DNA of 64,000 bases, from positions 98,955 to 162,954 of the forward strand of contig NW_020312001.1 of the NCBI RefSeq assembly GCF_003144115.1, written 5' to 3'. The first letter of the stretch is position 1, and each line of letters begins with the position of its first letter. Below are positions 33,546 through 44,724 of the stretch, in pieces. The stretch comes from Tilletiopsis washingtonensis (taxonomy: Eukaryota > Basidiomycota > Exobasidiomycetes > Entylomatales). The notes below the pieces were generated by a model. The model worked only from the letters and a program-made list of their open reading frames with translations, had not been told where the DNA came from and did not search any database. A program made the position numbers and the translations under genes.

Positions 33546-35923
33546 TCAGTAGCGCTTCGGCGGGCCCTCGACGGAGGTGCGCCACTGTCGAGTTGGCGAT
33601 AGTGTCAGCCTCACTGGCCCAAGAGACAAGAAAGAGGGAAGCAGGGAGAGCCAAGACGGGTAAGGACGCACCCATTCCTTGAGACAGCTGTAGCCTTCGT
33701 AGTCGAACGACTGTGGCGGGCGCGTGAGGCGTAAGCGGGGCAGCGGGGGCAGCGGGGAAAAAGGTGGAGCGCACCTTCTTGGGATCACAGTCGCAGCGGC
33801 CCGTGTCGTGGAAGACGGCCTTGTTGGCAGGACAATGATCCCATGGCACATGGTAGCTGCGGGGGGGAAGGGGGAAGGGTCAGTGAATGGCGCAGATGCT
33901 GCTACGTCAGAGCAGGTGTGTGCGCACTAGCCAATGTCGTTGAAGTGCTGTGATGGGAAGCTGCGCGTCAGACGTGCGCAGCAGAAGGCAGCAAGGGTCA
34001 GAACTGACGTGGATGCGAGAGCGGTCGAGGAAGAGCGTGGCGGCGATGGAATGCACGGGAGCATCGCCCCAGCGTTCGTAGAAGAACTGTAGCAGGTGGA
34101 GGAGGGGGGGGGGGGGGGGTCAGCGTCGCTTTCGCACAAGAGAGACAGCAACCGAGGCTTGGATGGGGACTTACGCCGCCAGACTTGTCGAGGTGGTTGA
34201 AGTAATCCTGGTATGCCTGAGAGCGCCAGAACCTATGGTCGTTGCTTGATCAGCCTCTTGCACTCCTCTTCTCGTGCCTCTTTGCAGTGCGTGGCGCGCA
34301 GAAGCCTCACCGCAAGTCGCCAATCTCAAAGTTGCTCCAGAAGTGGCACAAGTTGTAGCCGGGGTCCATGAAGCGTTCCGGCTCGTCTGTCATGAAGTGG
34401 ATGCCGTTGTCCTTGGCCACGTACTGCGGATGCTTCTCGACAAAGTCTTTCGTCGTCTGCCAGAGTGTGGGGATCGTCTCGAGATACTCGTGCAGCGCCA
34501 TGGTGAAGCCGTAGGTCTGAAGAAAGGATGTGTCAGCCAATGCGGGAAAGGGACGACCTCACAGGCCAGAAATAGCCAGCAGAGCGGACTCGAGAACCGA
34601 GGCACCGGTCGTGGCAGCGCATCACCGCACGTATCATCGAGCATTGCCCCATCTCTTGCCGTCCAACCGCGTATCGCCTCACGCTCCTCCTCCGCTTCTC
34701 TCTCTCGCCCCCCTCCATTGCAGAAACGCACCTTGTTGTTCATCTGCATAAAGACAAACGGATCATAGTCGATGTCGCAGTACAGCTTGATGCCCGGCTC
34801 GACGCGCCAGTAGTACTCGAGGTCGAGCGTGAGCGGGTGCTTGAAGAAGAAGCCCGACTGGAAGCGACACATGTGACGGTAGGACTCCGAGTCGCCGTAG
34901 ATGATTTTCTGGCGTGCGTCATGAAAGAAGCAAAAAGGCGTCAGCCAAAAGAATCAGCGTTTGCCCCTTGCCTCGTTGCCCTTCCAGAACCTCGTTGCCT
35001 CCTGCCTATCCAATGCAAGCCCCTTGCCTTCTCGGCCCCCCATCCCGCTTGCTCTGCCCTTCCCCCATTCCGCTCTGCTGCCCGCTCACACATACCTTTT
35101 CGTGCATCACCCTCCTCGTCTCTGCCGCCTTGTCCTGATCGATCCACTCCGGATAGCCCCAGTGTTCCTTGCCCACCAGTCCAAAGCGCACTTCCGAGCG
35201 CGTCATGGCCTTGACGCCCTTCTTGAACTCCTCCGTGAATGGCTCGTTGTTCAGAAAGATCCACGGATAGCCGTACTTTCTGTTGAAGCGGAACTCGACT
35301 AGAAGGGGAGTGAGCAGGAATCAGCATGTGGGAATCAGACGCAGCGAAAGGCAAAGGGAGCGCAAGCACTGCATACGTCTCTCTTGCAGAAGAGCGAGGA
35401 AGGTCGCTCCTATGCGCCTCTCCTGCATCCCTCGCAATCACGCGCTGAGCTGCACGTCTTGCCATCCACTCGCCTGCCCCCTCTCTTAACCCTCCCTGTT
35501 GCAACACTCACCATCCTTCATGCTTTCCTTCATGCCATGCAGTTCGTTGTTGCGCACCAGCACAATGAAGCCTGCCTTTGCGCGCGGGCCCTGGTTGGCC
35601 ATGCTGGGGACAAACTGCGGCGGGTACAGATTGCCATCTTCGCCCTTCTCGGCCCACTTTGTCAGCTCTTCAATCGAGCTCGGCCGGCCTGGTGCGTGCG
35701 TGTATGCATCTGCGACACCCTCGCTTCCAGGGATGAAGGATGAACCGGAGGCGGAGGCGGGAGCCTTCCAGGGCCGAGGCAAGGCTTGCCAGGAGGAGCG
35801 CATCGTCGTGCTGGGCGAGGGGTCGAGCGAGAGCCAGGAGAGCAGCGAGAGAAAGAGCAGCACGCCGGCAGCGAGCATGATGAGCCGCTGCGGACGACGC
35901 GCGATGAGATCGAGCAGCGCCAT
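33546..35923 (-). CDS. Ktr/Mnt-family alpha-1,2-mannosyltransferase (GT15)
   Basis: Golgi type II membrane enzyme that adds mannose to N- and O-linked glycans using GDP-mannose. The start at 35923 gives a short cytoplasmic tail ([14 protein letters not shown]), one signal-anchor ([20 protein letters not shown]) and a Ser/Pro stem. The catalytic domain follows over about nine exons: [147 protein letters not shown] and [20 protein letters not shown]. All are GT15 signatures, including the [12 protein letters not shown] block that carries the proposed nucleophilic Glu. The final exon gives [12 protein letters not shown] and the stop at 33546. Acceptor specificity within the KRE2/KTR group cannot be told. 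Confidence 0.92.
34104..34119. repeat. G16 homopolymer inside a mannosyltransferase intron
   Basis: A run of 16 G on the + strand reads as C16 on the coding strand. It sits between a CGCTGAC branch-like sequence and the CTACAG acceptor before the [10 protein letters not shown] exon, in the place normally taken by a pyrimidine tract. Confidence 0.9.
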
Positions 35924-36302
35924 GATGCCGACGGGGAAGGGAGGTGACGGTGCGGAGGAGCGAGGCGAGAAGACGCGGCTCGAGAGCAGCTTTGGGCACG
36001 TCCAACACCGCCACCTGTATTGGCGAATAGAGCTCGGAGCTTAAGTTGAAGCTCCGCATTGACCTCAGAGGCGCGCCTTCCTATTCGCCGCGCCGGCCAC
36101 CGCCGCGCGCAACACAGCCGCACGGCCTCGCCGCCCCGGGCCGTGCCACGTGCTGTGCTCACACACGGACAGTCCCGAGCTGCTGGGCTGTGGATGAGAT
36201 GCTCGAGGCTCGACATGATACAGATGCGTGGATGTGTGGTGGTACAGATGCAGCCCAGGGCGGTGCCAAAGGGACGAGAGCGAGGCCAATGCGAGTTCCA
36301 GC
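35924..36302. other. Intergenic region upstream of the mannosyltransferase
   Basis: A 379-nt gap between the MFS gene's 3' end and the mannosyltransferase start, both on the minus strand. No coding signal is seen. Promoter and 3' UTR are expected. Confidence 0.45.
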
Positions 36303-38822
36303 TCATGCTGCCGGCGCGTCCCGCTCGGCGAGCTTCGCAGCGCGAGCTTCGCGCCAGCGTTGGCCGCGGTGGAAGACGAGCCACTGCATGGCAAGACGTC
36401 GGGCATCAGTAGAAGCTTAACGCATGTCGAGCAAGAAAGACAGGTGTACTCACAGCAAGCGGCGCAGCGCTCGCGCATACAGCTGCGACGAGCATGAACG
36501 TCCATCCAATGCCCAGACGCGCAATCACGGGCTGCACGGCTGCTGTGCCGCCTGCGCCGAGCAGACAGCGTACTAGACTGCTCAAAGCCGGGCCGTGTCA
36601 GCGATGAGGCAAGGGTGGTGGAAGAGGGGGCCGAGGGGTTAGAGGGGACGCACTTGTTCGCCGCAGTCACTGAAGCTCCGCGTCCGGGGAGCCAGTCGAC
36701 GAGCAAGACTTGACACACGCTCATCGTTGCTCCAATCGCCATGGCCTGCCTCGCACGCACGTATGGTCAGCAGCTGCGCTCTTGGGGCAAGAAGGTGGGG
36801 GGTCAGGGCAACTCACGTTGATGAAGAGCAAGACACAAGGCACAGCCAGATGCACGCGTCGCTCTACGGTCCAGCCATATGCTATCAACGTTGCGACTGC
36901 CATCTGGAGATGGTCGAGGTGAGCAGTGCCGTCACGAATGTGGGAAAATAACTCGCACTTCACTCACCACGAGGAGAATCGGATAGCGTCTCAGTCTTGC
37001 CGCCTCGAGCGGCACTTCTTCCTTCGGCACCTCTGTGCCAGACGCTTGCCGCTGTGCCTCCTCTTGTGCTTCGCCATCTCTCGACTTCTCCAGCTTCTCC
37101 TTCTCCAGCTTCTCGCGCTCCACGCGCCTCTTGGCCGTTCGGTAGTCCTTGTCCAGCAGTCGTCCAAAGCAGACGCCCGTCAATACCGTGCCTACTCCCG
37201 GCGCAAGGAAGATGAGGCCCGCCTCGGAGGTGCTGAGGCCGTACTGCTCTACGAAGAGCGAGGAGATGGTCGAGGTGATGCACGTCCATCCCATGAAGGG
37301 CAGTGCCGTCGCAAAGAGCAGCAGCGCCACTTCCGGCATAAGTAGCAGACTTGCGGGGCCCAAAGGGCGCGACAGGCCGCGCAGGAAGTGCCGCCAGCTA
37401 GAGGCCGGGGGATTAGGATCGACGGGCCAGCCAGGACGAGGAGTGCCCTTGAGTTGAGAAGCAGTAGTGCCGCGCAGGAGCGCGACGCCAGCTTCGTGAA
37501 GGAGCGTGGGCGGAGGCAGACTGCCGTCGCCTACTAGACGATGGAGTGTCTCGGGCTGGAAGAGCAGCACCAAGACGAGTCCGAGGACGCCGACGATGAA
37601 GCAGAACCTGTTTTCGGCAGGCTCAGCATCCCCGCAACGCGCGCATGAGGAGCAAGGGACCACGAGGGACGTACCACATGACGCTTCGCCATCCGTATGC
37701 TTGCGTCAGCAGGCCGCCGACGATGGGGCCAACGCACTAGAGTGCCAAGGATCAGCACGTACGCTTGGGAACGCCGGCATCGCAACGCTCGCTACGCACA
37801 GGACCAAGCGCCGCACCAGCCTGGAAGATGCCCATGTATCCGCCGCGCGTGCGTGGCGTCGTGACATCGCCAATGGTGCCTGCGCCTGCAGTAGATGCCG
37901 GCACGGTCAGACAGTTGCAACGGGGGGCGGGGGGCGCGAGGGGCATTGCCCTCGGCGCAGACACCGCATCTCGACATTGCCACACGCACCGACACTGATC
38001 ATGGAGGCTGAGCCTGCTGCCTGTACGAGCCTCAGCGCCAGCAAGCCCGCGTAGGAGTGAGGCAGGTTCGCAAGCCTGGCAAGCAGCTGATCAGCGACCC
38101 CTTCCGAGGTCGGACACAGTTTCGGGGCCACTCACCCGGCGTTGGCGCCGGCGTAGATGATCAGGCAGAGAACTGCGCACTGTGTCAGCGCACGAACGAA
38201 GAGCTTGGGCTGCAAGGCTCACTGTAGATCGGTCTCCGTCCCAAAATGTCTGTGTACGAGCCAAAGAAAAGTGGCGAGATTCCCTGTCCGATCCTGGTCA
38301 CCGGGGGGGGGGGGGGGGCATGAGCACCTCGCTTCCCTCCGTGCTTGCGTACTCGGTCTAGGCCTCACATGGCAAGCGTGACGCTCAGCGTGGCCTTCTC
38401 AATCGAGACGCCCAGATCGCGAGACATGTCCGGCAGCGACGCGAGCGGCGCATTGTTCGTCAGCGGCGAGATGAAGCCGCAGATGGAGGCGATAAGCACG
38501 ATGAGGCTGGGCCCAAGTCGCGAGTCTGCATCAGCCGCTGACACCTTTGAGCAAAGACATGAGCGCGATGGACGAACCGGATCTCATTGCGGCTGAAGGC
38601 GGTATGTCTCTCCTCCTTCTCGACCTCGGACGCAGGCGCGACGGCGACTGCAGCAGAGGCATGCGAGACATCCGAGGCGTCGTTGCTCTCGAGCGTGAGC
38701 GAGCCGGGCCGTGCCGCAGAGGCATCCCGACTGCTGTGCGAGGCGCTGCTGCTCGAGCGGTGCATCGCAGCAACGGCGCATGGCAAAGGTGGTGGTGGCG
38801 GCTCTGCCGCTGGCGTGGCCAT
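36303..38822 (-). CDS. Major facilitator superfamily transporter (DHA1 drug:H+ antiporter-like)
   Basis: Twelve-helix plasma or vacuolar membrane transporter, closest in style to the DHA1/QDR group. The start at 38822 is provisional: MATPAAEPPPPPLP plus a Ser-rich hydrophilic leader. Helix 1 is LGPSLIVLIASICGFISPLT with NNAPLASLPDMSRDLG. Next is the loop 2-3 motif GSYTDILGRRPIYS, then LLALRLVQAAGSASMISVGA and GTIGDVTTPRTRGGYMGIFQ, the DHA1 motif C region. FCFIVGVLGLVLVLLFQPET ends helix 6 before the long central loop. The second half has GLIFLAPGVGTVLTGVCFG, LIAYGWTVERRVHLAVPCVL and GATMSVCQVLLVDWLPGRGA. The C terminus WLVFHRGQRWREARAAKLAE ends at 36303. The first splice does not close in frame with a canonical intron, so the N terminus is uncertain. 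Confidence 0.82.
38303..38318. repeat. G16 homopolymer inside an MFS transporter intron
   Basis: A pure run of 16 G on the + strand (C16 on the coding strand) lies just upstream of the GGTGACCAG acceptor that leads into the IGQGISPLFFGSYTD exon. Its position matches the C tract in the mannosyltransferase intron. Confidence 0.9.
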
Positions 38823-39369
38823 GGCGGCGCGTCGTGCGTGAGGGAGCAGGTGGCGACACCGCACGACGGGCCCATGCACACTCAGAGAGCTATGTGACTC
38901 GCTCGCGACGGCGTGGGCGGGTGGATGGTGGTAGTGAGCATGACTGTACCTGCTGCTGGAGCTCAACGTCGGCTTTCTCCGGCCAACAGCAGCCTTCGCT
39001 CGGCCTAGTGACGTCTCGCTGGTGCCTGGCAGCGTATCGGCGGCGAGGAGCGGCGCGGGCGAAGGCGCAGCCGCGCGTGGGGCAGGCGCGGCAGCGGTAC
39101 GGGCGGCGCTCCACCCGCGGCGCGCAGCCACGGCGAAATGGCCGTGCCGCTCACTTCACTTTAGCGCTCGCCGTGCCGAGCCGCCGGCTCGGCGCTTCGG
39201 ACGACAGGGGCGCGGGATGCCCGACTCGCCCGACACGCTGGTGTGCCTGACTCCTCGCAGGCGTGCGAACACTCGTACTGCCGCCCTCCTTCTCTGCACG
39301 GGGCTCCTCGCTCCTCCACTCCAGCGGCAGCACGTGTGATAGGTATACATTGCTCTCAGCTCTTCCTCT
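38823..39369. other. Intergenic region between the BTB and MFS genes
   Basis: A 547-nt gap upstream of the MFS start. It is GC-rich, with no supported exon or RNA gene. It probably contains the MFS promoter and the BTB gene's 3' UTR. An upstream MFS exon is possible here, given the unresolved MFS N terminus. Confidence 0.4.
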
Positions 39370-42300
39370 CTACACCAGTCCCAGCGTCACCGAGCATCGG
39401 AATCTCGGCGCCGTCTCCGGCTTGTTCCGCGCCTGCACGCCGACCAGCTCGCCGTCGGGCAGATACATGCATCCCAGCAGGCTCGAGCTCTTCCAGCCCC
39501 AGCTCTGCGAGAGCGTAAAGGAGTCCGGGGCGCTGCTGAAGCGCGTCAGGAAGCTGCCGAGCGGCGAGGGACAGTGGATGGAAAAGTAGACGCGCAGACG
39601 CTCGCGCGTGTCGACGTAGGGCATGATGGGGCGCGACGTTGGCGAGAGGCCGCCGATGGTCAGGGACGCCTTGCTGGCAGGCTGCGACGTGCTGCTGCGC
39701 GTGTTGCGGGAAGGACCGGAGAAGGTGGCGCCGGCGGCAGGAGCACTGGCTGGGCCGTCGCTGTGGCTGGTGGGCAGGAAGCTGGCGCCGTCGGCCGTGG
39801 CTGCAACGTCGCCCGAGAGATCTGCCTCTTCCTCCTGCCCTTCCGCCTCGGGCGGCGCCGCCGCGCTCCAAGCCAGAATATGACCTCGACGCGAGAGTGT
39901 GCCCGTCGTGCCTGGCGGAGCACTGGGCATCGGCGGCTCCTCATTTGGGCTCTGTCGATGCAGATAGATGCCCAGCTGCAGGCCGCGCTGCTTCTTGACC
40001 GTCTGCACGTAGAGATTCCACAGGCTGCCGGCGTAGAAGAACGTGGGTGAGTAGAGGCGGTCGGCCGAGTGTTCGAGCGCATCGACGCCCCAGAACTCGA
40101 CGGAGAGACGCATGGGCTCAAAGGCCGACCAGCGCGACTGTTCGAGTGGCGAGGTGGAGAGATCAGGCTGGATCTCCTCGGGCCCGTACGAGACGGCCGC
40201 AGCCTCGGACGTTATGCTCTCATCCTCGGGCTTGGCGGCCGCGGCAGCCTCGAGCTGTTCGCGCAGCGTGCGGCACTCAGCCGCCAGCACGGCGCCGGTG
40301 TGCGTCATGTTTGCAAAGCCGAAGAAGTGCTCGGGCGTGCGCGAGGCAACGATGGCGGTGTGCTCGAACGCCTCGCGATCCTTGGCTCCTGCCGAGTGCA
40401 CCGCAATCACTCCCGGATCACGCGCCACGGCCATACCCAGCGCGCCGTCGACGGGCATGAGAGGGTCCGCGATGAAGTTGCGCTCGCGAGTTGTGGCCAC
40501 CTCGACGAAGGCCGCGGCATGCGGAGGAGCCAAGGCCGTCAGGCTGTCGCCGAAGCGCACCGTGTCGTCGAGAGGCACGGGAAAGTAGCGCTTCGTAAAG
40601 AGACTGGCTCCACTGCCGAGGCCTCCCGCAAAGCCGCCCAGCTCGAGGGGAGGCGGCAGTTGAGGCTCGGAACTGAGTCCTCGCGCCGAGGCGGCGCTGC
40701 GGAAACTCATCGGCGTGCCGGCACGACTGGAGCGCGACGTCGGAGGCGGCGGCATGCGTGCTTGTGCAGTCTCAAACTCTGCCAACGTCGAGCTGAGCCC
40801 GAGCACTACTGCCACCTCGGTGTTGCGCGGCGCCGCACTGCGCTCGCTCTCCACCTCGGCGTCGTCCGAGTCTTCTCGACTTGCTTCTTGCAGACTACTC
40901 CCCTTGAGCACCTTGTCCTTGAGCTTCTCTTGCGCCCAAAGCGCGGCCTGGAGACCTTCCATCGTCGTGTATGGCTGCCCCGTGTGCGGCGAGTGGAGCG
41001 CCGAGATGCCACTCAGGTCGTCAAAGAGCATGTGCGTGTAGTAGATGCCCGACGCGAAGAGCTCGGCGTACTCTGCCTCATCGGCGGCTTCTTCCGCAGC
41101 TGCGTCCCACGCAGAGTCGCCGCTGGTCGATGCGGCACGGACGTGCTGCCGCATCGTCGGACTACGTGGTGCGCCTTGCTGGAGTGGTGTGCCCATCGTC
41201 GGACCTGAGTCGCCATCGCTCTCGTGCGCAAGCGAGTACTCCGACGTGCCGTCGCTCGGTTGCGCCTGACTACGGCGTAGATCGACGACACGGCGCGCCA
41301 GCTCCCAGCGCTCCAGCTCCGAGGCAACGTGCAGCGAGTCGGAGGCAATGATGCCGCGCACCCACGTCGCCGAGATGCCGCCCATGCTTGCATGCGACCA
41401 GATGGCCAACGGCGGCGCTGTGGCCCATGAAGTGCGCGCCTGCAATGCCGGCGACGCATAGGCGCCGCGCTCCTCGGCGTCGAAGACATCGGCGCCCCAG
41501 CGCATCAGCCAGCTGGCAGCTGCCTCGCCCAGCTTGACAGACATGGGACCGTGCTGGAAGCGCGGCTTGAGGCGCCGAGCCGCAGACGTGCCCGGGCCGG
41601 GTCCGGGGCTGGAGGTGTGGGCCGAGCGCGGAGCGGTTGGAGAGCGAGGAGTGACGGGCTCCGAGAGGACCATATCCTCCGACTCGTCGGCCGGCGTGTC
41701 GTCAGGGTCGTCGCAGGGAGCGCCCAGCTCCGTCGAGTCACGCAGCAACACTGGCCCGTCCAGCTCCTCGTCCGGCTCAAAGCCCGGCAGTGCATCGATG
41801 CCTTCGCCGAGCGCAAAGCGCAAGTACATGGACACGGTCCACGGGCCCAAGCTCGAGAGAATCAGCGCATTGGCGCGAGCGCTGACCGACATAATGCCGA
41901 GATACAGTGCAGTGCTGAGCAGGCTGAGCAAGAAGCGCGGCGTGGCAGCGTGGCAGTCGAGCGGCAGCGCCCACTCCTCGCAGTCGAGCGAGCGCGGCTG
42001 AGCCTTGCCGGACCAGCAGGGCGTCAGCGGGTGCTCTGCCGAGGGTCGTGCCCACGGCGGCAGCACGAGCCTCGGCTCGGCGCCGTAGAGCGAGGCGATG
42101 CAGTACTCGAACGCCGCGCGCCCTGAGGAAAGGGTGAGCGAGTTGCTGAACATGACGCTTTAGAGCGCACTTACCGATGTGTGGATCGTCAAACGTCAGC
42201 GGCAGTCTTGGCCCACCTGCGCCCGCCGCGCCCGAGCTGGCGCCGGGAGCGCGCGCACGCACCGCCTCATTCTCGGACCAGCCGCCCGTGAAGAGCTCGC

Positions 42301-42556
42301 GGAAGAAGGGCGCCTGCGCCAGAAGCAGGCGATGCAGCGGATACACACGCTCAAATGCGACGATCTCAATGTCGGGGCAGAAGGCGCCGCTGAGCGCCGC
42401 AGGCAGGAAGTGCGGCAGCACGGCGGCGGCGCCGCTGTGCCACGCAGCGCCCGGACAGGCATTCTCGGGCGCGGCTGCGGCGGCGCGACCGGCGGCGTGG
42501 CCGTCTGCGGACGTGCCGGCGGCCATGGCAGTGGTGGAGAGGCCGGCGCTCGTCAT
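39370..42556 (-). CDS. BTB/POZ domain protein, germ-cell-less (GMCL1)-like
   Basis: Protein of 1,044 residues in two exons (42175-42556 and 39370-42122), separated by a 52-nt intron in the BTB domain. The start at 42556 gives MTSAGLSTTAMAAG. The BTB fold begins with CPDIEIVAFERVYPLHRLLL and AQAPFFRELFTGGWSEN, then RLPLTFDDPHIG spliced to RAAFEYCIASLYGAE. LLSLLSTALYLGIMSVSARA extends the BACK-like region. The C-terminal half has SPTFFYAGSLWNLYVQTVKK and GIYLHRQSPNEEPPMPSAPP, and ends GVQARNKPETAPRFRCSVTL before the stop. This layout (BTB plus a C-terminal MATH-like sandwich module) resembles GMCL1-type proteins and fungal BTB adaptors for Cul3. Cul3 adaptor function is inferred. Long Ser/Ala/Glu-rich inserts separate the blocks. 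Confidence 0.75.
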
Positions 42557-43020
42557 CGCAGGAAGGCCGGGCAGAGAGGGCGCAGAGGTGTGACCAGCGG
42601 AGCGGCGCGGCGCGGCGAGGCGAGGCGGGAACACGAGCGCCGCAGGGATGCAGGCCGCGCACACGAGGTGCCGCGAGCGACGGCAGAGAGCGTGTAGCGA
42701 TGCGTGTGCTCTTTCAGGTCGATGCGACGAGAGGTGCGAAGGGAGGGAGGTGGTGGAGGGGAGGGAGCAGCGAGAGACGCGAAGCAAGGGGCAACTCTGG
42801 TGTCGGCGCAACAACAGCAGGGCGAGAGAGCAATACCACGTTTGTATTGCGCCCGGCGCGCGTTGTAGTCGAACGGTCGACAGTGTATTCGCCCGCCGGC
42901 AGCCAGTCGTCTTCCGGCCCGGCACGACGCACGGGCCACCCCACCTGCACTCTGGCTGCCTCGCCGAGCTTCTTCCTCGCTGCTTCCGACAATCACTACG
43001 CTTCACAAGCCGTCGACACG
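42557..43020. promoter_or_regulatory. Shared divergent promoter region (BTB gene / amidase)
   Basis: The 464 nt between the divergent BTB and amidase starts must hold both promoters. Open frames of both strands extend into it without family similarity, so they are taken as noise. No specific operator could be recognised. Confidence 0.5.
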
Positions 43021-44666
43021 ATGGCAGCGCCACTCAACCTGCGCGAGCTGAGCGTGTCAAGGGCGCAGCAGCTGCTCTTCTCGCGGCAGCTCAGCTGCGC
43101 ACAGCTGGTGGAGCACTATCTCGCTCGCATTGCGCGCTTCGATCAGGCCGGCGCCGCGCTCAACGCCGTCATTCGGCTCATGCCCGCGGCCCTCGCCGAG
43201 GCCGCAGCACTCGATGAAGAGCTGCAGCGTGCTGCACACGACACGTCTGCGCTGCGGGCGCGCAGGCCGCTCTTTGGCATTCCCGTGCTGCTCAAGGATC
43301 AGGCCGAGACGGCCGGCGTCGAGACGAGCTTCGGCAGTGTCGATGCGGCCGCCTACGTGCCTGAGACAGACGCCACCTGTGTCGTGCGTCTTCGAGCAGC
43401 CGGCGCCATTATACTGGCCAAGACGACGATGCCGCCGTGGGCCTGCTCCTTCTTCTCCCTCGGCAACCTGACGGGCCCCACGCGCAATCCGTACGACGGC
43501 GCACGCGACTCGGGCGGCAGCTCGAGCGGCTCGGCCGCCGGCTGTGCGGCCGACTTTGCCGTGCTGGCCGTGGCGGAGGATACGGGGGGCAGCGTGAGGC
43601 TGCCGGCGGCTTGGTGTGGCCTCGTGGGCTTGCGTCCGACACCGGGCCTCATCTCAGGTGAGGAGCGTCGCGCCCCTCGAATGCTGCTGCTTCCTCTGAT
43701 TCTGATCACTCGCCCCTCAGGTGCCGGATGCTCGCCGCTGCTGCCCGGACAGGACACGCTGGGGCGTGAGTTGTGCGGTGCGGAAGACCACGTCCATCCT
43801 CTTTTCGCCTGACCGTCCTTCTCTCAGCGATGGCACGCACCGTCCTAGATGCTGCACATCTCCTCGATGCACTCGTCGGCTTCGACCCCAAGGACGTGCT
43901 CAGCTCCACCAACGTGCTAGCTCCTCGTCCAGAGGGCGGCTACGCCTCTGCTCTCTCGAAGCACTCCCAGCTGCGCGGCCTGCGATTCGGCGTGCTCACG
44001 CAATGTTTCGGCGACGAGTCAGAAGCGGAGGGAAGCGCCTCGAACGCCACGGCTCGAGCCGCTCTCTCCAAGCTTCAAGACGCAGGCATCGAGCTGGTCG
44101 AAGTCAGCGTCGAGCAACTCTGGGAGCAAGTCGCCTTCACTTCCCTCTACGTGCAAGAAGGTCGCCAATCGCTCGAGCGTTTCTTCGCCTCTCGTCCCGC
44201 ACTCGGGTTCACGGACGTAGCTTCGCTGCACGTCGATCCAGCGGTAGAGCTGCTCAAGCTACTGCAGACCAAAGCGCCGGCTCTGGCGTCTGAGGACAAG
44301 AAGTTCGGCGAGCGACTGCGCGCAAAAGAGCTGTTCCAGCGCCGCATGCTCTCGTTGTACGCGCAAGAGAAGCTGGATGCCTTCATCTACCCGAGCGCCA
44401 AGACGCCTGCTCCACTGCGCAGCGACATCGAGAGCGGCAGATATGCCTTTGATGGCATCCCCACCAACACCGTCATTGCAAGCCAGCTCTGCTGGCCCGC
44501 CATCACGCTCCCAGCGGGCCTGACAAGCTCAGACGGGCAGCTCGGCGGCCTGCCTGTCGGGCTGGAACTCATGACGCCGCCGTACTCGGATGCGAGACTG
44601 CTCAGCCTGGCGCACGGCGTGGAACAGGCCACACAGGCCCGTGTGCCGCCGCCGGGACTGGACTGA
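43021..44666 (+). CDS. Amidase-signature family protein (FAAH/glutamyl amidase-like)
   Basis: Hydrolyses an amide bond using a Ser-cisSer-Lys triad. The start at 43021 gives MAAPLNLRELSVSRAQQLLF and then SCAQLVEHYLARIARFD, the usual helical opening. The catalytic Lys is K92 in PVLLKDQAET. The Gly/Ser signature is DSGGSSSGSAAG at 163-174, containing the bridging Ser, and the nucleophile is S191 in EDTGGSVRLPA. Two short introns (from 43657 and from 43768) join LIS to GAGCSPLLPGQDTLG and then to MARTVLDAAHLLDALVGFDP. The C terminus (GGLPVGLELMTPPYSDARLL) is typical. Expected family length is kept, so it should be active. It may act on fatty-acid amides, aryl amides or nitrogen sources, and substrate cannot be predicted. 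Confidence 0.9.
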
Positions 44667-44724
44667 GCTTCGCGCTTGCGAGCACCTGGCAATGAGAAGC
44701 ATGCGTTCCATTCCAGACCAGCAA

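Noticed and set aside
42557-43033. N-terminal extension of the BTB protein to an ATG at 43033
   Set aside because: It would overlap the start of the divergent amidase gene and adds about 160 residues of Arg/Cys/Ser noise. The ATG at 42556 sits next to a normal leader.
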